This document shows positions 9,416 to 18,791 of a stretch of 64,000 nt of DNA, in pieces. Location: assembly GCA_022410635.1 (NCBI GenBank), contig JAJVDF010000777.1:246991-310990 (forward strand), read 5' to 3'. The translations under genes were made by a program, and so were the position numbers. The DNA is from Tretioscincus oriximinensis. Taxonomy: Eukaryota; Chordata; Lepidosauria; Squamata; Gymnophthalmidae. The notes below the pieces were generated by a model that did no database searches, was not told where the DNA came from, and worked only from the letters and a program-made list of their open reading frames with translations. Positions within the stretch are counted from its first letter, which is position 1, and each line of letters starts with the position of its first letter.

Positions 9416-9640
9416 TGCTGGGAATCGCACGAGAATATCATACATTTTGAGAGATTCTTCGTCCTTGTACGGGGTACGGGTCCTCATGCAGAAATGTTCA
9501 GGGGGAACGCCAGGACGGGAAGTGACATCATTGTGATGTCACTTCTGCCACCTGATCCAGAAAGGGCACCCCAGGGGCAGAGTGACATCACAAATGATGT
9601 CATTCTCTCTGGTCCCCCCTGAATGTGACATCACAAAATG
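9416..9640 (+). mobile_element. Family D element with CRE-like TGACATCA palindromes
   Basis: Begins CAGTGCTGGGAATCGCACGA, followed by a GAGATTCTTCGTCC block and then three GTGACATCA / TGATGTCAC palindromes (9520-9640). The CAGTG terminus resembles hAT ends. Related copies: 37440, 45715, 47935, 50150, 54300, 55375 and 61470. Confidence 0.6.
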
Positions 9641-9824
9641 TAGGACAAATGCAACTCTAATCTCTTGCTCTCAAGGTGGTCCATTTGCTTGCAGAATCCA
9701 ACCTCCAGGCCCCAACGTTAGGTTTGCATCAAGGCCAGCAGCAGGTTGATCGGTCTCCCCTAGTCCTGACCATCTACAACCCATCCTCCAGGAGTGTTCA
9801 GAGCACCCTGCATCTAATACATCC

Positions 9825-10295
9825 CCCATATGAAGTCAGGCTGCAACGTCTGGGCCTCTTCAGCCTTGAAAGACAGTCTTTAAGGGATGATTTGAATGAA
9901 GTGTATAAAATCATGCAAGGGATGGATAAGGTGCAAAGAGAAAAATATTTTCTCTATTACACAACACTAGGACCAGAGGGTATTCCTTGAAACAAGTGAA
10001 AGTTTTTTTTTCACGCAGAGGGTCATGGGTCTATGGAATTCACTTCCAGCAGAGGTGGTGGTAGCTGTAAGCCTAGATAGTTTTAAGACAGGATTATACA
10101 TGTTCATGGACACCAAGAATATCAACGGGCAGAATTCCTGAAGTACCGTTTGCAAGGAGTCTTGAACTAGTGAAGATTGTGCCTTCTTCTGCTTCAGACT
10201 GCCCAGGGGCAATTGGTGGCCCACTGGATGGGACAGAAAGCTGGAGTAGATGGGCTCTGGCCCCGTTCAGCAGGGCTCCTCTTATGTTCTTACGT
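9825..10295 (+). mobile_element. CR1-type LINE 3' fragment
   Basis: Reads YEVRLQRLGLFSLER, then IMQGMDKVQREKYF and, after a frameshift, the 3' UTR with TGGACACCAAGAATATCAAC, CAGACTGCCCAGGGGCAATT and a CTTATGTTCTTACG tail, the (TTCTTATG) type of 3' end. Stop codons and shifts show it is dead. Confidence 0.8.
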
Positions 10296-10890
10296 TCCCA
10301 TTCTAGCTCTCTCTGGCCCCTTCTGCCATGTTTCGGGTGCAAACAGGAAGCCCTAGTTAATGATCAATTGGGCCAGCCCAGGGTGCCAGGTGTAGGCCAA
10401 GGACGCACGAGATAAGGGAACAGACGGAGAGGGTGTTAGCCCTGGAGCTGCTGAGGGGACCCACCCCACAGATAACACGTAGCCATCGCTTTTAACCTCT
10501 TCAGTCCTGGAGAGCAGGGATCTCAAGATCGGAATGTGCAGAAACCAAAGTGAAATTTCGGAGGCCCTGTGTTTGCCGTAGCACAAATGGATAACATAGA
10601 GAACCTTCAGCAATTAATAGAAGGAATAGGGACAGATGGATGAAGAACTGGAAAAAGTTATTAATTGACTGTCAATCTAATAGCTGGGGAGGCCTTGATG
10701 ATAGGGTATATTATTTTGTTCAATTATGAGATTGTATTTGGCCTAAATTGTCCTTTGATGCTTTATTACAGTACTGTATGCTTGATTATTTTATGACTGG
10801 AACAAATAATTTAAAAAAAGAATAATAAAAAAGATAGAAAACCCAGTGATAATTTGTCCTTTTTTCTTTCTTTTTTCTGAGTTTAAAACA
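10296..10890. other. Unassigned; possible L1 3' end at 10625-10835
   Basis: 10296-10620 shows nothing recognisable. 10625-10835 is AT-rich, with TTATGACTGGAACAAATAAT and an A-rich end (AATAATAAAAAAGATAGAAAA), which resembles an L1-type 3' UTR with a degenerate poly(A). Low confidence. Confidence 0.3.
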
Positions 10891-11054
10891 CTCTCTGGTC
10901 CTGTCTCTACTGAGCCTTATTCTGAGGTATAAAAATTGCCTCTTTATAAAGAACCCCAATATAACAATATTCATGGCATACAAACAAATTTGAAAGTCCT
11001 GGCGGATGCCCATAATAATAATATTAATTACATACAATGGGTTTCATTATATTT

Positions 11055-11115
11055 TTATACTATTGTATACTGAGACCTTTGAGTACAGGGCGGAATATAA
11101 ATAACAAAATTTAAT
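11055..11115 (+). repeat. L2/SINE 3' tail fragment
   Basis: CTGAGACCTTTGAGTACAGGG then CGGAATATAAATAACAAAAT matches the tails at 8150 and 31765, without a recognisable SINE head. Confidence 0.5.
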
Positions 11116-11159
11116 TATAACAAATTTATCTGACCTCTTGGTGTCCGTTATAACAGGGT

Positions 11160-11486
11160 ATCACCTGTATATCTCAGAATAGGAGCCTGCCATCTGCATG
11201 TTAGTGTAGACTACGGTAGGCCACAAACGGGCCTGACCAGATGACCCCTTTTGGGGGCTTGAAAATCCATTTTTGGGTTGCCTCCCGTATTTTTCTGAGG
11301 AAAACTTTAAAAAAAAATTAAAAAATATATTCTTTTGAAAAAATTTCCTCAGAAAAAACTGGGAGGCACCCCAAAACCAGGTTTTCACCCCCCCCAAAGG
11401 GGTCATCTGGTCAGCCTCTACACTGACATGTGGGTGGCCAACCTCTGTGCTAAGATACAATTCAGAATCTCAGTGGGGACAGGCTC
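11160..11486. mobile_element. Family C element split by a family A snapback
   Basis: Left part 11160-11228 (AGAATAGGAGCCTGCCATCT, GTGTAGACTACGGTAGGCC) and right part 11418-11486 (CTACACTGACATGTGGGTGG, CTCAGTGGGGACAGGCTC) together make one family C element. The snapback form of family A lies between. This orders the two families: C was in place before A inserted. Confidence 0.7.
11229..11418. mobile_element. Family A snapback form, second copy
   Basis: Palindromic: GCCTGACCAGATGACCCC at the left, GGGGTCATCTGGTCAGCCT at the right, with matching TTTTCTGAGGAAAA and TTTCCTCAGAAAAA arms around an AT-rich loop. Same architecture as 8794-9010. No clean target duplication is visible. Confidence 0.75.
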
Positions 11487-11695
11487 TTTATTTTTTCATT
11501 ATACAGTACAATAAAACATTCCAACACTTTCTTTCACAGTGTTTCAAACATTTTCCCCTCCCTCCTTCTTCTCCTTTATTTACATATATATTCAATATTC
11601 ACTATAAAGGGGCTCACATCTTGAATATATCAACCTCAATCCTTTCTGTTGCCTTACTCCTTATTTTTGTTTACAATCTCCTATTACAATCTCCT
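11487..11695. other. AT-rich unassigned segment
   Basis: T-rich sequence with no recognisable motif; possibly minus-strand L1 5' region. The same uncertain character continues at 11816-12030 and 12330-12640, so the SINEs at 11696 and 12036 may sit within a single old LINE remnant. Confidence 0.25.
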
Positions 11696-11815
11696 ATTAA
11701 GGCACAAATGGCACAGAGGTTAAGATTAATCCAGAGATCTGTGGAGATCTTGTAAGCTGCTCTGATTCCCTTTGGGTGGGAAGGGTGGGGTATAAAAATT
11801 AGATTCTCCTCTTTC
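11696..11815 (+). mobile_element. Internally deleted tRNA-derived SINE
   Basis: Head AATGGCACAGAGGTTAAG and tail CTTGTAAGCTGCTCTGATTCC plus GGGGTATAAAAATTAGATTC are joined with the central ~150 bp missing. Confidence 0.6.
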
Positions 11816-12035
11816 TTTTCTGAATGTTTTCTTGATTATTAATTCTACAGCTAGATATTTCCATTGCAGTCACATTGATTATATAATCGTATGTTTTTCT
11901 GGGTTGTCCATCCACTCAGTAGAACACCCTGCGTACAACTGACTCTTATCTACAACATCCCTTACATTTCCAGGCATAATATTTTCCAACTATCCTTGCA
12001 ATACAGCCATTTTACTTAACATTCCTATTTGGAAG

Positions 12036-12325
12036 AAGAAGTAAGAGAAGAAGGAACTGGGTTTTGATACTCCACTTTTCTCACCTGAAGGGATTCAAAG
12101 CAGCTTACGTGCTATTTTTCACCCGAAGGCTTACATTTTTCTTTCCCACCATGCTGTGATGGTTCCCATTTGTCTAACTGCAAAGTGCTTTCGGATAGCT
12201 GTGTTGGCTAGAGCTGAATCCAGAAGAGGGTGCTCACCTATCTTCACAGCCAACACAGGGTTTCGAAAACGGGTGTCTTGAGTGAAATAACATTTCTTAA
12301 CCACTATAACCACCGTGCCTCCCTG
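12036..12325 (-). mobile_element. tRNA-derived SINE, minus strand
   Basis: Tail AAGAAGAAGTAAGAGAAGAAG at 12036, then the CTGGGTTTTGATACTCCAC, CACCTGAAGGGATTCAAAGC blocks, and the tRNA-like head at 12270-12325 (minus strand: GGAGGCACGGTGGTTATAGT...). Nearly full length. Confidence 0.75.
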
Positions 12326-12639
12326 TAAGGTGAAGATACCGCTTATTTCTCTTTCCATTTTCTTCCAAAATTCCTTGAATTTTTGTCATTCTCATATCTT
12401 GTATAAAGGTACCCCTTTGTTGACATCCGTGCCAACATGATCAAGAGATATTTGGAAAAAAGTGCTTTTCTTGTCAAGGCTGCTTGGCCCTGAAAAGCTT
12501 TATTTTATTTATTTATTTAAGTGAAGAAACATGACATAAAATTATACTCATACTTTACCGTACATTACATTCATGACATATTCTATGTGTGTGTCCAGCA
12601 TCAGTGGCCCCACGGTACAATCACAAGAAATTCTTGAAA

Positions 12640-12790
12640 TCATAAATGGCTTCCATTCTTCCTGGCATTGGATCTGACACCCAAGAAGACCATTTGGTGT
12701 TGTCTTACAGATTAAACTTCAATAAATCCACCAAATATCTATACCATTTTTCTACTGTCCAGAGTGTCCTATCTTTCCACCACGGATAGC
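12640..12790 (-). pseudogene. L1-type LINE C-terminal remnant
   Basis: On the minus strand a frame reads WWKDRTLWTVEKWYRYLVDLL, the same Trp-Lys-Asp-x-Thr-x-Trp arrangement as the other L1 C-termini in the window. It adjoins the SINE at 12800. Confidence 0.5.
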
Positions 12791-12799
12791 TATCTGTGG

Positions 12800-13316
12800 C
12801 AGGCACGGATAGCTCAGTTGCTAAGGAATCCGACTCTCCCCTGGGAGATGGGGTTTCGAAGCCCTGTGCTGGATGTGGGGAGGGTTGAGCACCTTTCACT
12901 AGCCTGTAGCTCTAGCCAACCCAGCTATTCGAAAGCACGAATTGCAAGAAATTGCAACTGACTGCAAGTAGATACATGGGAACCACCACAGCCTGGTGGG
13001 GAAGATAGAATGGAAGCCTTCGGGCAAAATATATCCTTGTTAGCCGCTTTGAGTCCCTTTGAAAGGTGAGAAAAGCGGAGTATAAGAACCAAGTTCTTCT
13101 TCTTTTTCTTCTTCTTCTTCTTCTTCTTCTTCTTCTTCTTCTTCTTCTTCTTCTTCTTCTTCTTCTTCTTCTTCTTCTTCTTCTTCTTCTTCTTCTTCTT
13201 NNNNNNNNNNNNNNNNNNNNNNNNNNNNNNNNNNNNNNNNNNNNNNNNNNNNNNNNNNNNNNNNNNNNNNNNNNNTCTTCTTCTCTTCTTCTTCTTCTTC
13301 TTCTTTCTTCTTCTAA
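12800..13316 (+). mobile_element. tRNA-derived SINE with expanded (TTC)n tail and N gap
   Basis: Head GCACGGATAGCTCAGTTGC (A-box-like) and GGGGTTTCGAAGCCCTGTGC (B-box-like), centre GCTATTCGAAAGCACGAATT, then CCTTCGGGCAAAATATATCC, GTTAGCCGCTTTGAGTCCC and GTATAAGAACCAAGTTC. The tail is (TTC)n from about 13095, interrupted by a 75-base N gap at 13201-13275; flanking sequence alone gives over 120 nt of repeat. Clearly the template for a near-identical copy at 28737. Confidence 0.85.
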
Positions 13317-13369
13317 TGCTATTACTGTATTACCTGCAAGTAATGTTTTCCCATGCTGTTCCCACAGAA

Positions 13370-13500
13370 TGATCAAAGGGCTGGAACTCCTACCTTATGA
13401 AATCCGGCTGCAACGTCTGAACCTCTTCAGCCTCAAAAGAGGTGATATGACTAATGGATGGATAAGGCAAATAGAAAAAAAATATTTTCTATTGTCCAAT
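13370..13500 (+). mobile_element. CR1-type LINE fragment
   Basis: Frame reads MIKGLELLPYEIRLQRLNLFSLKR, a CR1 ORF2 C-terminal segment, and then GGATGGATAAGGC; continues into L1 at 13500. Confidence 0.65.
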
Positions 13501-13860
13501 TAATGTTAACATTAATTTGTTCCATAATTTTCCCCATGATTCCTCGCACATGATACACAAGGCCACTTTGTTGACACTTCTTAACAGTAACAGCAACCTA
13601 CTCCCACCAACAGTGGGAATTTGATTATGTGCACATCTTTGGGGAGGAGATCCTTGGGTTAGGTTTTGCTCTAGGTAGCTTTTTACTTTCTCCCAGAATT
13701 CCTTCCTTTCTCTCACCTTTTGTAGAGATCCACGATTTTGTATTCTAGAGTTTCTTATATCTATTGCCATTTTGTCTATAAAATATTTGAGCCACCTCCA
13801 AGTTTTCCACTTTGTTTGGTCTTTCCACCCTCTTAAGTAACACTATCTGGGCACAAGACA
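13500..13860 (-). pseudogene. L1-type LINE ORF2 C-terminal end
   Basis: Minus frame reads KMAIDIRNSRIQNRG...EFWEKVKSYLEQNL, matching in style the plus-strand L1 end at 21180-21350 (EIRNSRINN...WDLIKNYLL). Preceded on the minus strand by WKDQTKWKTW. Stops and frameshifts present. Confidence 0.65.
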
Positions 13861-14520
13861 TTGGTTCCTGAATTAAATTTTTATTTCTGTTGGTTGAATT
13901 TGGTCTAGCTCTCCTTAAATTGATATCGTTTTCAGTGATATATTAAATTGGGTATTGCTCATTTTGTTTTTGATCAATTATTGACTGCAGCACAATCTGT
14001 CTTAGCCAACTTTTGGAAAGATAAAACTGGACTGACTCTTCAAAATTGGTACTACTTGAGAGTTCTTTGAGACAGGAACTCAATATATCCAGCATAGATG
14101 GATGAGACTGCCAAGTATGGATCAAGAAATAGCAGAAAAAGAAAATATATATACAAAGGAATAAGAACTACTATGGACTCTTCGAAATATTGAAAGGACT
14201 GAGGGGAGTGGGGTTAAGAATGCAAATAATGCTAGGAATATTTTGTTTATTTAAGGCCCGAAAAGGTTATATTTGCTGCAAATGTACAATGTAATTTTTA
14301 AATAATTTATAGTTAACAAAGAGTGTAATGTATTACATTAATAAAATTTAATCTGAGAAAAGAAAATATTCCTGTAATCTTCGGAATGTCCACCATAGAT
14401 GGATGTATCTTCCTCTTTCTGTAAGGCAGCACCTGCAGGTGAAATTCATTCTTTCTAACATATGCACCAACTGTACCATCTGAATAATAATTCTGTCCTT
14501 AAATTTGCCTGAACCAGAAT
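13861..14520 (-). pseudogene. L1-type LINE remnant with Cys-rich C-terminal motif
   Basis: At 14345-14450 the minus strand reads NFTCRCCLTERGRYIHLWWTF, the Cys-x2-Cys...His...Trp-Trp-Thr segment near the end of L1 ORF2. The rest is AT-rich. Together with 13500-13860 this is probably one decayed minus-strand L1. Confidence 0.5.
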
Positions 14521-14945
14521 ACCTTTTAACAGCCTGTTCGCCTGAACTGGAGTGCATTTTTACAGCCTGTTCCCTGAACCAGAGTGCCTTTTAACAGCCT
14601 GTTCGCTTGAAACGGAGTACCTTTTAACAGCCTGTTCGCCTGAACCAGAGTGCCTTTTAACAGCCTGTTAGTCTGAACCGGAGTGCCTTTTAACAGCCTG
14701 TTTGCCTGAACCAGGGTCCCTTTTAACAGCCTGTTCCCTGAACCAGAGTGCCTTTTAACAGCCTGTTCGCTTGAACCGTAGTACCTTTTAACAGCCTGTT
14801 TGCCTGAACTGGACTGCATTTTAACAGTCTGTTCGCCTGAACTGGACTGCATTTTAACAGTCTGTTCGCCTGAACTGGAGTGCATTTTAACAGCCTGTTC
14901 ACCTGAACCGGAGTGCCTTTTAACAGCTTGTTCGCCTGAACAGCC
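14521..14945. repeat. 33-bp minisatellite, about 13 copies
   Basis: Unit CCTTTTAACAGCCTGTTCGC plus CTGAACCAGAGTG (33 nt), repeated about 13 times with 5-20% divergence. At least two units lack one or two bases (CCTGTTCCCTGAACC), which moves the reading frame. Because the unit is a multiple of three, the minus strand gives open frames with an 11-residue repeat (ANRLLKGTLVQ) over 14526-14885 and 14723-14947; I read these as fortuitous, not genes. Confidence 0.9.
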
Positions 14946-15454
14946 AAGAGATCAATTTCCTCAGTTTTCTTAGCCAGGCTTATTAAGATGCAAGCGTTTA
15001 GGTGCTTGGTATCCTTCTTTTACCACTGCAGAATTGGTTGAAAACTTTGTGCTCCCTTTTTTTCCTGCCCATGCTCCCTTGGCATGGCTCCAGGTTTGGG
15101 TGACAGGATCCTGCCTCAAAGGCAACTCCTAGAAAGGGGAAGGTTGTCACGAAATGGCTTAAGTCATTGGGACAAGGAAACAGGACTTGTGGATAAACTG
15201 GCCAGGTGACTATACATTTATCACGCCTGAAAGCTGAAACACCCCAAAACAGATTGCACGGAAGACTAGACTTTTATTGGTAGGGCTAGTAAGATGTTTG
15301 CTTTTAGCGTTTGGTCGTCACCAGGCCATTCAAGGAAGAGGACAGCTGTAAATTTTGAGTGCCAAATTGTCCTTTTTTCCCCTTCCTTTAGAGGTAAAAT
15401 GAAATGAGGCTCCTAAACTGCTTTGCAGGAAGGGACAGGTGTGGATCCCAAAAT
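14946..15454. other. Unassigned intergenic sequence
   Basis: No recognisable coding region or repeat. Contains mixed-composition sequence with no splice-like open frames. Confidence 0.3.
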
Positions 15455-15900
15455 AAAACATAATGAATTTACCTTCTTGCTCCACAAAAGTGCTATTGAG
15501 CGAAGGGCTTAGGATGAAAACCAGCCCCTCTCTTTGGCAATTTTTTTATGTTGTACAATTCTGGTCACCGCACCTTAGAAAAGGCATTGTGGAATTGGAG
15601 AAAGTGCAGGAAAGGGCAAGACGAACGATCAAGGGACTGGGACTATTCAACTTGAAAGAAAGAGTTTAAGAAAGATCGAAGGGTATAAAATCATGCATAG
15701 GGTGGATAAGGTGGATTATGAAAAATTATTTTCTCCAACACAACCCTAGGGCCAGCAGGCATTGCATCAAGCTGATGATCAGAAGACATGGGGGGGGGGG
15801 GGAATTCCACCCAGAGGGTCATTGGTCTGTGGAATTCACTTCCCAAAAAGGTGGTGATAGCTAGCAGCCTGAACAGCTTTTAAGAAAAATAATCATGGAG
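15455..15900 (+). mobile_element. CR1-type LINE 3' fragment
   Basis: Carries CAATTCTGGTCACCGCACCT, GGCATTGTGGAATTGGAGAA, AATCATGCATAGGGTGGATA and CACCCAGAGGGTCATTGGTC. A G run of 12-14 nt at 15789-15802 again replaces the TTTTTTCA motif. Truncated at both ends. Confidence 0.75.
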
Positions 15901-15929
15901 GCCACATGTATCAAGGGGCTAGTTGCGGA

Positions 15930-16260
15930 GCAAGCTGGGAGCTATAGTCTGCAGACCATGGCCCCACGCAGGCTGGGCAGAAGAGGCTGACTGCTGCTCG
16001 GAATACATTTCCCAGCAGACCTCACCTCCAGCACAATAACAGCTCCGTTTCACGTTTTTCACATTTAGGCTCCTGCTTCTTCGTGAAGTTGCTGGGTCTC
16101 CAAGATTTTATAATAAGCCCTTGTCATTGTGAAAAAAACTGATGTAGAAAAGCAGGCAGAAATACAACTAAGAACCATAAAACCAGAAACACAAATTCTG
16201 TCAGAAGATGAGAATCTGAAAATTAGCCGTTTTATTGTTGTTGACAACTGGTATCCTAAT
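15930..16260 (-). mobile_element. Family B dispersed repeat
   Basis: GCTGGGAGCTATAGTCTGCA, CAGGCTGGGCAGAAGAGGCT, ACATTTCCCAGCAGACC, TTTTTCACATTTAGGCTCC, ATTTTATAATAAGCCC and AGAAAAGCAGGCAGAAATAC match the copies at 1395 and 45630. Contains degenerate ZNF143-like motifs at both ends of the GC block. Confidence 0.65.
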
Positions 16261-16814
16261 CTATTCCCAAAGCTGTTTTTCCTCAGCCAGAGGAAAACAG
16301 TGCAGAACAGGTCTAAAATGGTCCTGGTTCTTGGTCTGTGCTGTCAGTTTAAGGTATGACAGTGGCCTACGCTAATCAAAACACCACCTATGGGGTCAGT
16401 TTGGGTGCTGCCAATGGGTGAGTAGGCCTCAGGTTACGGCTGTCATTTGCTCGTGCACCTGTTCCTTTAAGGTTCAATAGCAACCTCTTCTCTTTATATG
16501 GAGGCTGGGCCTGGACAAAGGGGTTCTCTAGCCCCGAGGTAATCCCACAGGGCAAACACAGCATGTGTGCATAAGATATGCGCTGCATGATAGGTGCACC
16601 CCGTCCTCCTGGAAACAGCAGGCCTTCTCCCACTGCCCGCACCCAAGGGCAGAGCTAATCCGTCAAACCAGGACGCAAGCCTTTGGGTAGTCTATTAAAG
16701 ATTAACCTTGGGGTAGTCTTTGCAGGCTGAAAGGCAACACCAACAAGGCGGCACCCATCTGGAGGCTCTTTAGTTGGGTGGAGCCTGCTTGGTGGCTCCC
16801 TGTGGACCTTGAGG
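16261..16814. other. Unassigned sequence, moderately GC-rich
   Basis: No gene or known repeat recognised. The minus strand has open frames of 84-90 codons (16388-16642 and 16655-16927) without domain signatures; the second overlaps a SINE. Confidence 0.3.
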
Positions 16815-17110
16815 CACGAACAGGACAGTGTGTTAAGAGATGGTCTTTCAATCGTTCCAATTGAGAGATCCGTTCTCAAGGCCATGGAGAGGGGTGAGCG
16901 CCCTATACTGGCCTCAGCTCTAGCCAACTCAGCTATTGGAAAGGAAGTAGATTTGCAATCTACATTTCAAGTAGATTCATGAGTACCCCCCACTGATCTG
17001 GTGTGGAAGACAGAGTAGAAGTATACCTTTGGGCAAAAATTAACCTTGTAAGCTGCTATGAGTCCCTTCAGATAAAATCAAATTCTCCTCCTCTTTCTCC
17101 TTCTGTTCCC
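16815..17110 (+). mobile_element. tRNA-derived SINE (TTC-tail family)
   Basis: GAGAGATCCGTTCTCAAGGC, CATGGAGAGGGGTGAGCGCC, AGCTCTAGCCAACTCAGCTA, then TTTGGGCAAAAATTAACCTT, CTATGAGTCCCTTC and a short degenerate CTCCTCCTC tail. The extreme tRNA-like head is diverged. Confidence 0.7.
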
Positions 17111-17195
17111 CGCTTGGGCTCCTTTGATGGGTTTTCTTTTCTTTTTTGGTAGTCAGACAAACTTTATTGATTCTTTTACCGTATTAAAACACATA

Positions 17196-17553
17196 GGCGT
17201 CATCCACACGCAGGGCTAAAAAGTGCCCTTTCCTTTGCTGCGGGATGGTGGCTGTCTACACGCAAAGCACAGCGGCCGCCATATGTGGGAGGGAGGAAGG
17301 AAACGCCGGCCTGTGAGTGGCCCAGTGTAGCCTTCTTTCTGCCGTGCCTGATTGGTACGTCTCTCTGCTGATTGGCGGAGGGGCGGCAAACCCCGCAAGG
17401 CTCAAAATAGCAGCAGGTTTTTGGCCAGGAGCGCCATGAGAGCTATAAATCTCCGCTCTCAGGAGACCTGCAGATAAGCCGGCTTTACGTCTGGCAGAGC
17501 CGCTGGGACGGCGGTCCTAACCAGACGCCAATATGCCGTGTGGATGCAGTCGT
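17196..17553. mobile_element. GC-rich TIR element with promoter-like motif set
   Basis: Ends are GGCGTCATCCACACGC and GCCGTGTGGATGCAGTC, an inverted repeat; ACATA occurs directly on both sides (17191-17195, 17554-17558), a possible 5-bp target duplication. The interior is GC-rich and holds two inverted CCAAT boxes (ATTGG at 17351 and 17371), a GGGGCGG box (17380-17386) and TATAAA (17444-17449). No coding region was found downstream of that TATA box. Family not identified; Harbinger-like and other cut-and-paste types remain possible. Confidence 0.6.
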
Positions 17554-18114
17554 ACATAATACAGCCTCTTGACAATTTCTTTCATTTTTCTTCCCCTCCC
17601 TGCAAGAATCACTTATTCAATTCCTTACCTATACATTGTGAGAATATTAAATTGAGAAGATTACTCTACCTTTCCATTTTTCATCTCCATTTCTAAATTT
17701 ATTTTCTAAATACATTTTTACTATCCACCGTTTTTGCTGACATGTCCTGATCTTTTCTATATTATTTACATTATTAATATGACACTTTGCCATTTCTACC
17801 ACTAGCATATTTACTATATAATTATACCATTTACTGATCAACCATTTAGTCATATCTTTCCAACCGCCTACCAATAATATTTGTGCACATGCTATCCATT
17901 TATCCGCTATACTTTTTGGTTCTACTGATTGGAGATTATTCAGGTCTGCATGGATTGCAGGTGAAACCTCGTTATAACGAACTTCAAGGGACTAGAAAAG
18001 GGTGTATATTATAATGAAATTTTGTTATACTGAAACCAATGCAAAAAATGACTTCAGTAAGTTATCATACTAACCTACTTGTAAATGCCAAAAACCATCA
18101 CAAAAGTGACTTTA

Positions 18115-18280
18115 AGACCTTGTCCCTATTGAGCCTTATTCTGGGCTGTGTCTCAGGGCAGAACTTGGCCATCCACATGCAGTGTAGACTACAGCAGGAC
18201 CCTCACAGTAGCATGTGAATGTCAGGCTCCCATTTCGAGATACGCCCCAGAAGGAGGCTCGCGGGGGACAGGCTGGATTC
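18115..18280 (+). mobile_element. Family C copy inside Tigger-like element
   Basis: ACCTTGTCCCTATTGAGCCT, AGAACTTGGCCATCCACATG, GTGTAGACTACAGCAGG, and the right end CCAGAAGGAGGCTCGCGGGG then GACAGG. TIRs are imperfect. Confidence 0.65.
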
Positions 18281-18403
18281 ATTCAGTCTTGACACGCTTG
18301 TAAACATCACAAACCATTGCAAAAATGACTTTCCCCTTTTCTTGCAAATGGCTTTCCCTTGCCCTCTTCCTTACTTTTACAGGGGACCTAATCATTGTCC
18401 CAA

Positions 18404-18791
18404 TAGACTGATGAGATTTTCTGAGGCTCAAACCTGGATAATTAATATTCATGCTAATTTGCATATTCATAAATATGCAAATTCCCCCACCAACATGCAT
18501 ATGCCTCTGAAATCCCCTCACGGGAAATCTATGAAGCACGTGAGAATTTTTAAAGTGTGTGAGAATTTTTTGAAGTGCATGAGAATTTTTTATTTTTTAC
18601 TGAGGGGAGGGTGTCTTCAGGAGCTGGCCCTGGTTGCCAGAGCCCCTAGTGGTGGAGCAGTGAATTAAAAAAATCATTAAAAAAAATTTTTTCCTCAGCA
18701 AAAAATGGAGAAATGGCGCCCCCCAGGAGGGCGGGATGGACATCCCCAAACCATGTTTTCCCCCCAAAAAAGGGGTAATCTGGTCAGCCTA
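18404..18791 (+). mobile_element. Family A DNA transposon, long form
   Basis: 388 bp from TAGACTGATGAGATTTTCTG to TCTGGTCAGCCTA. Contains TAATTAATATTCATGCTAAT, TTGCATATTCATAAATATGC (octamer-like motifs), three GTGTGAGAATTTT-type units, TCAGGAGCTGGCCCTGGTTG and TTTCCTCAGCAAAAAATGG. Very similar to the copies at 3087 and 45226. Confidence 0.8.

Noticed and set aside
12800..12960. Functional tRNA gene at the heads of the SINEs
   Set aside because: A- and B-box-like words are present but the sequence does not fold into a standard cloverleaf that I can verify, and it is followed by SINE-specific body and tail. These are tRNA-derived SINE heads.
13066..13503. Open frames rich in Leu, Arg or Glu around 13100-13300
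   Set aside because: These are translations of the (TTC/CTT/GAA)n SINE tail in different frames, with an N gap inside. They are not proteins. The same holds for 28863-29303, 32767-33232 and 34214-34553.
14526..14947. Repetitive 119-residue and 74-residue minus-strand frames
   Set aside because: They are a 33-bp minisatellite translated in frame; the two frames are offset by units with missing bases. No start context or splice signals.
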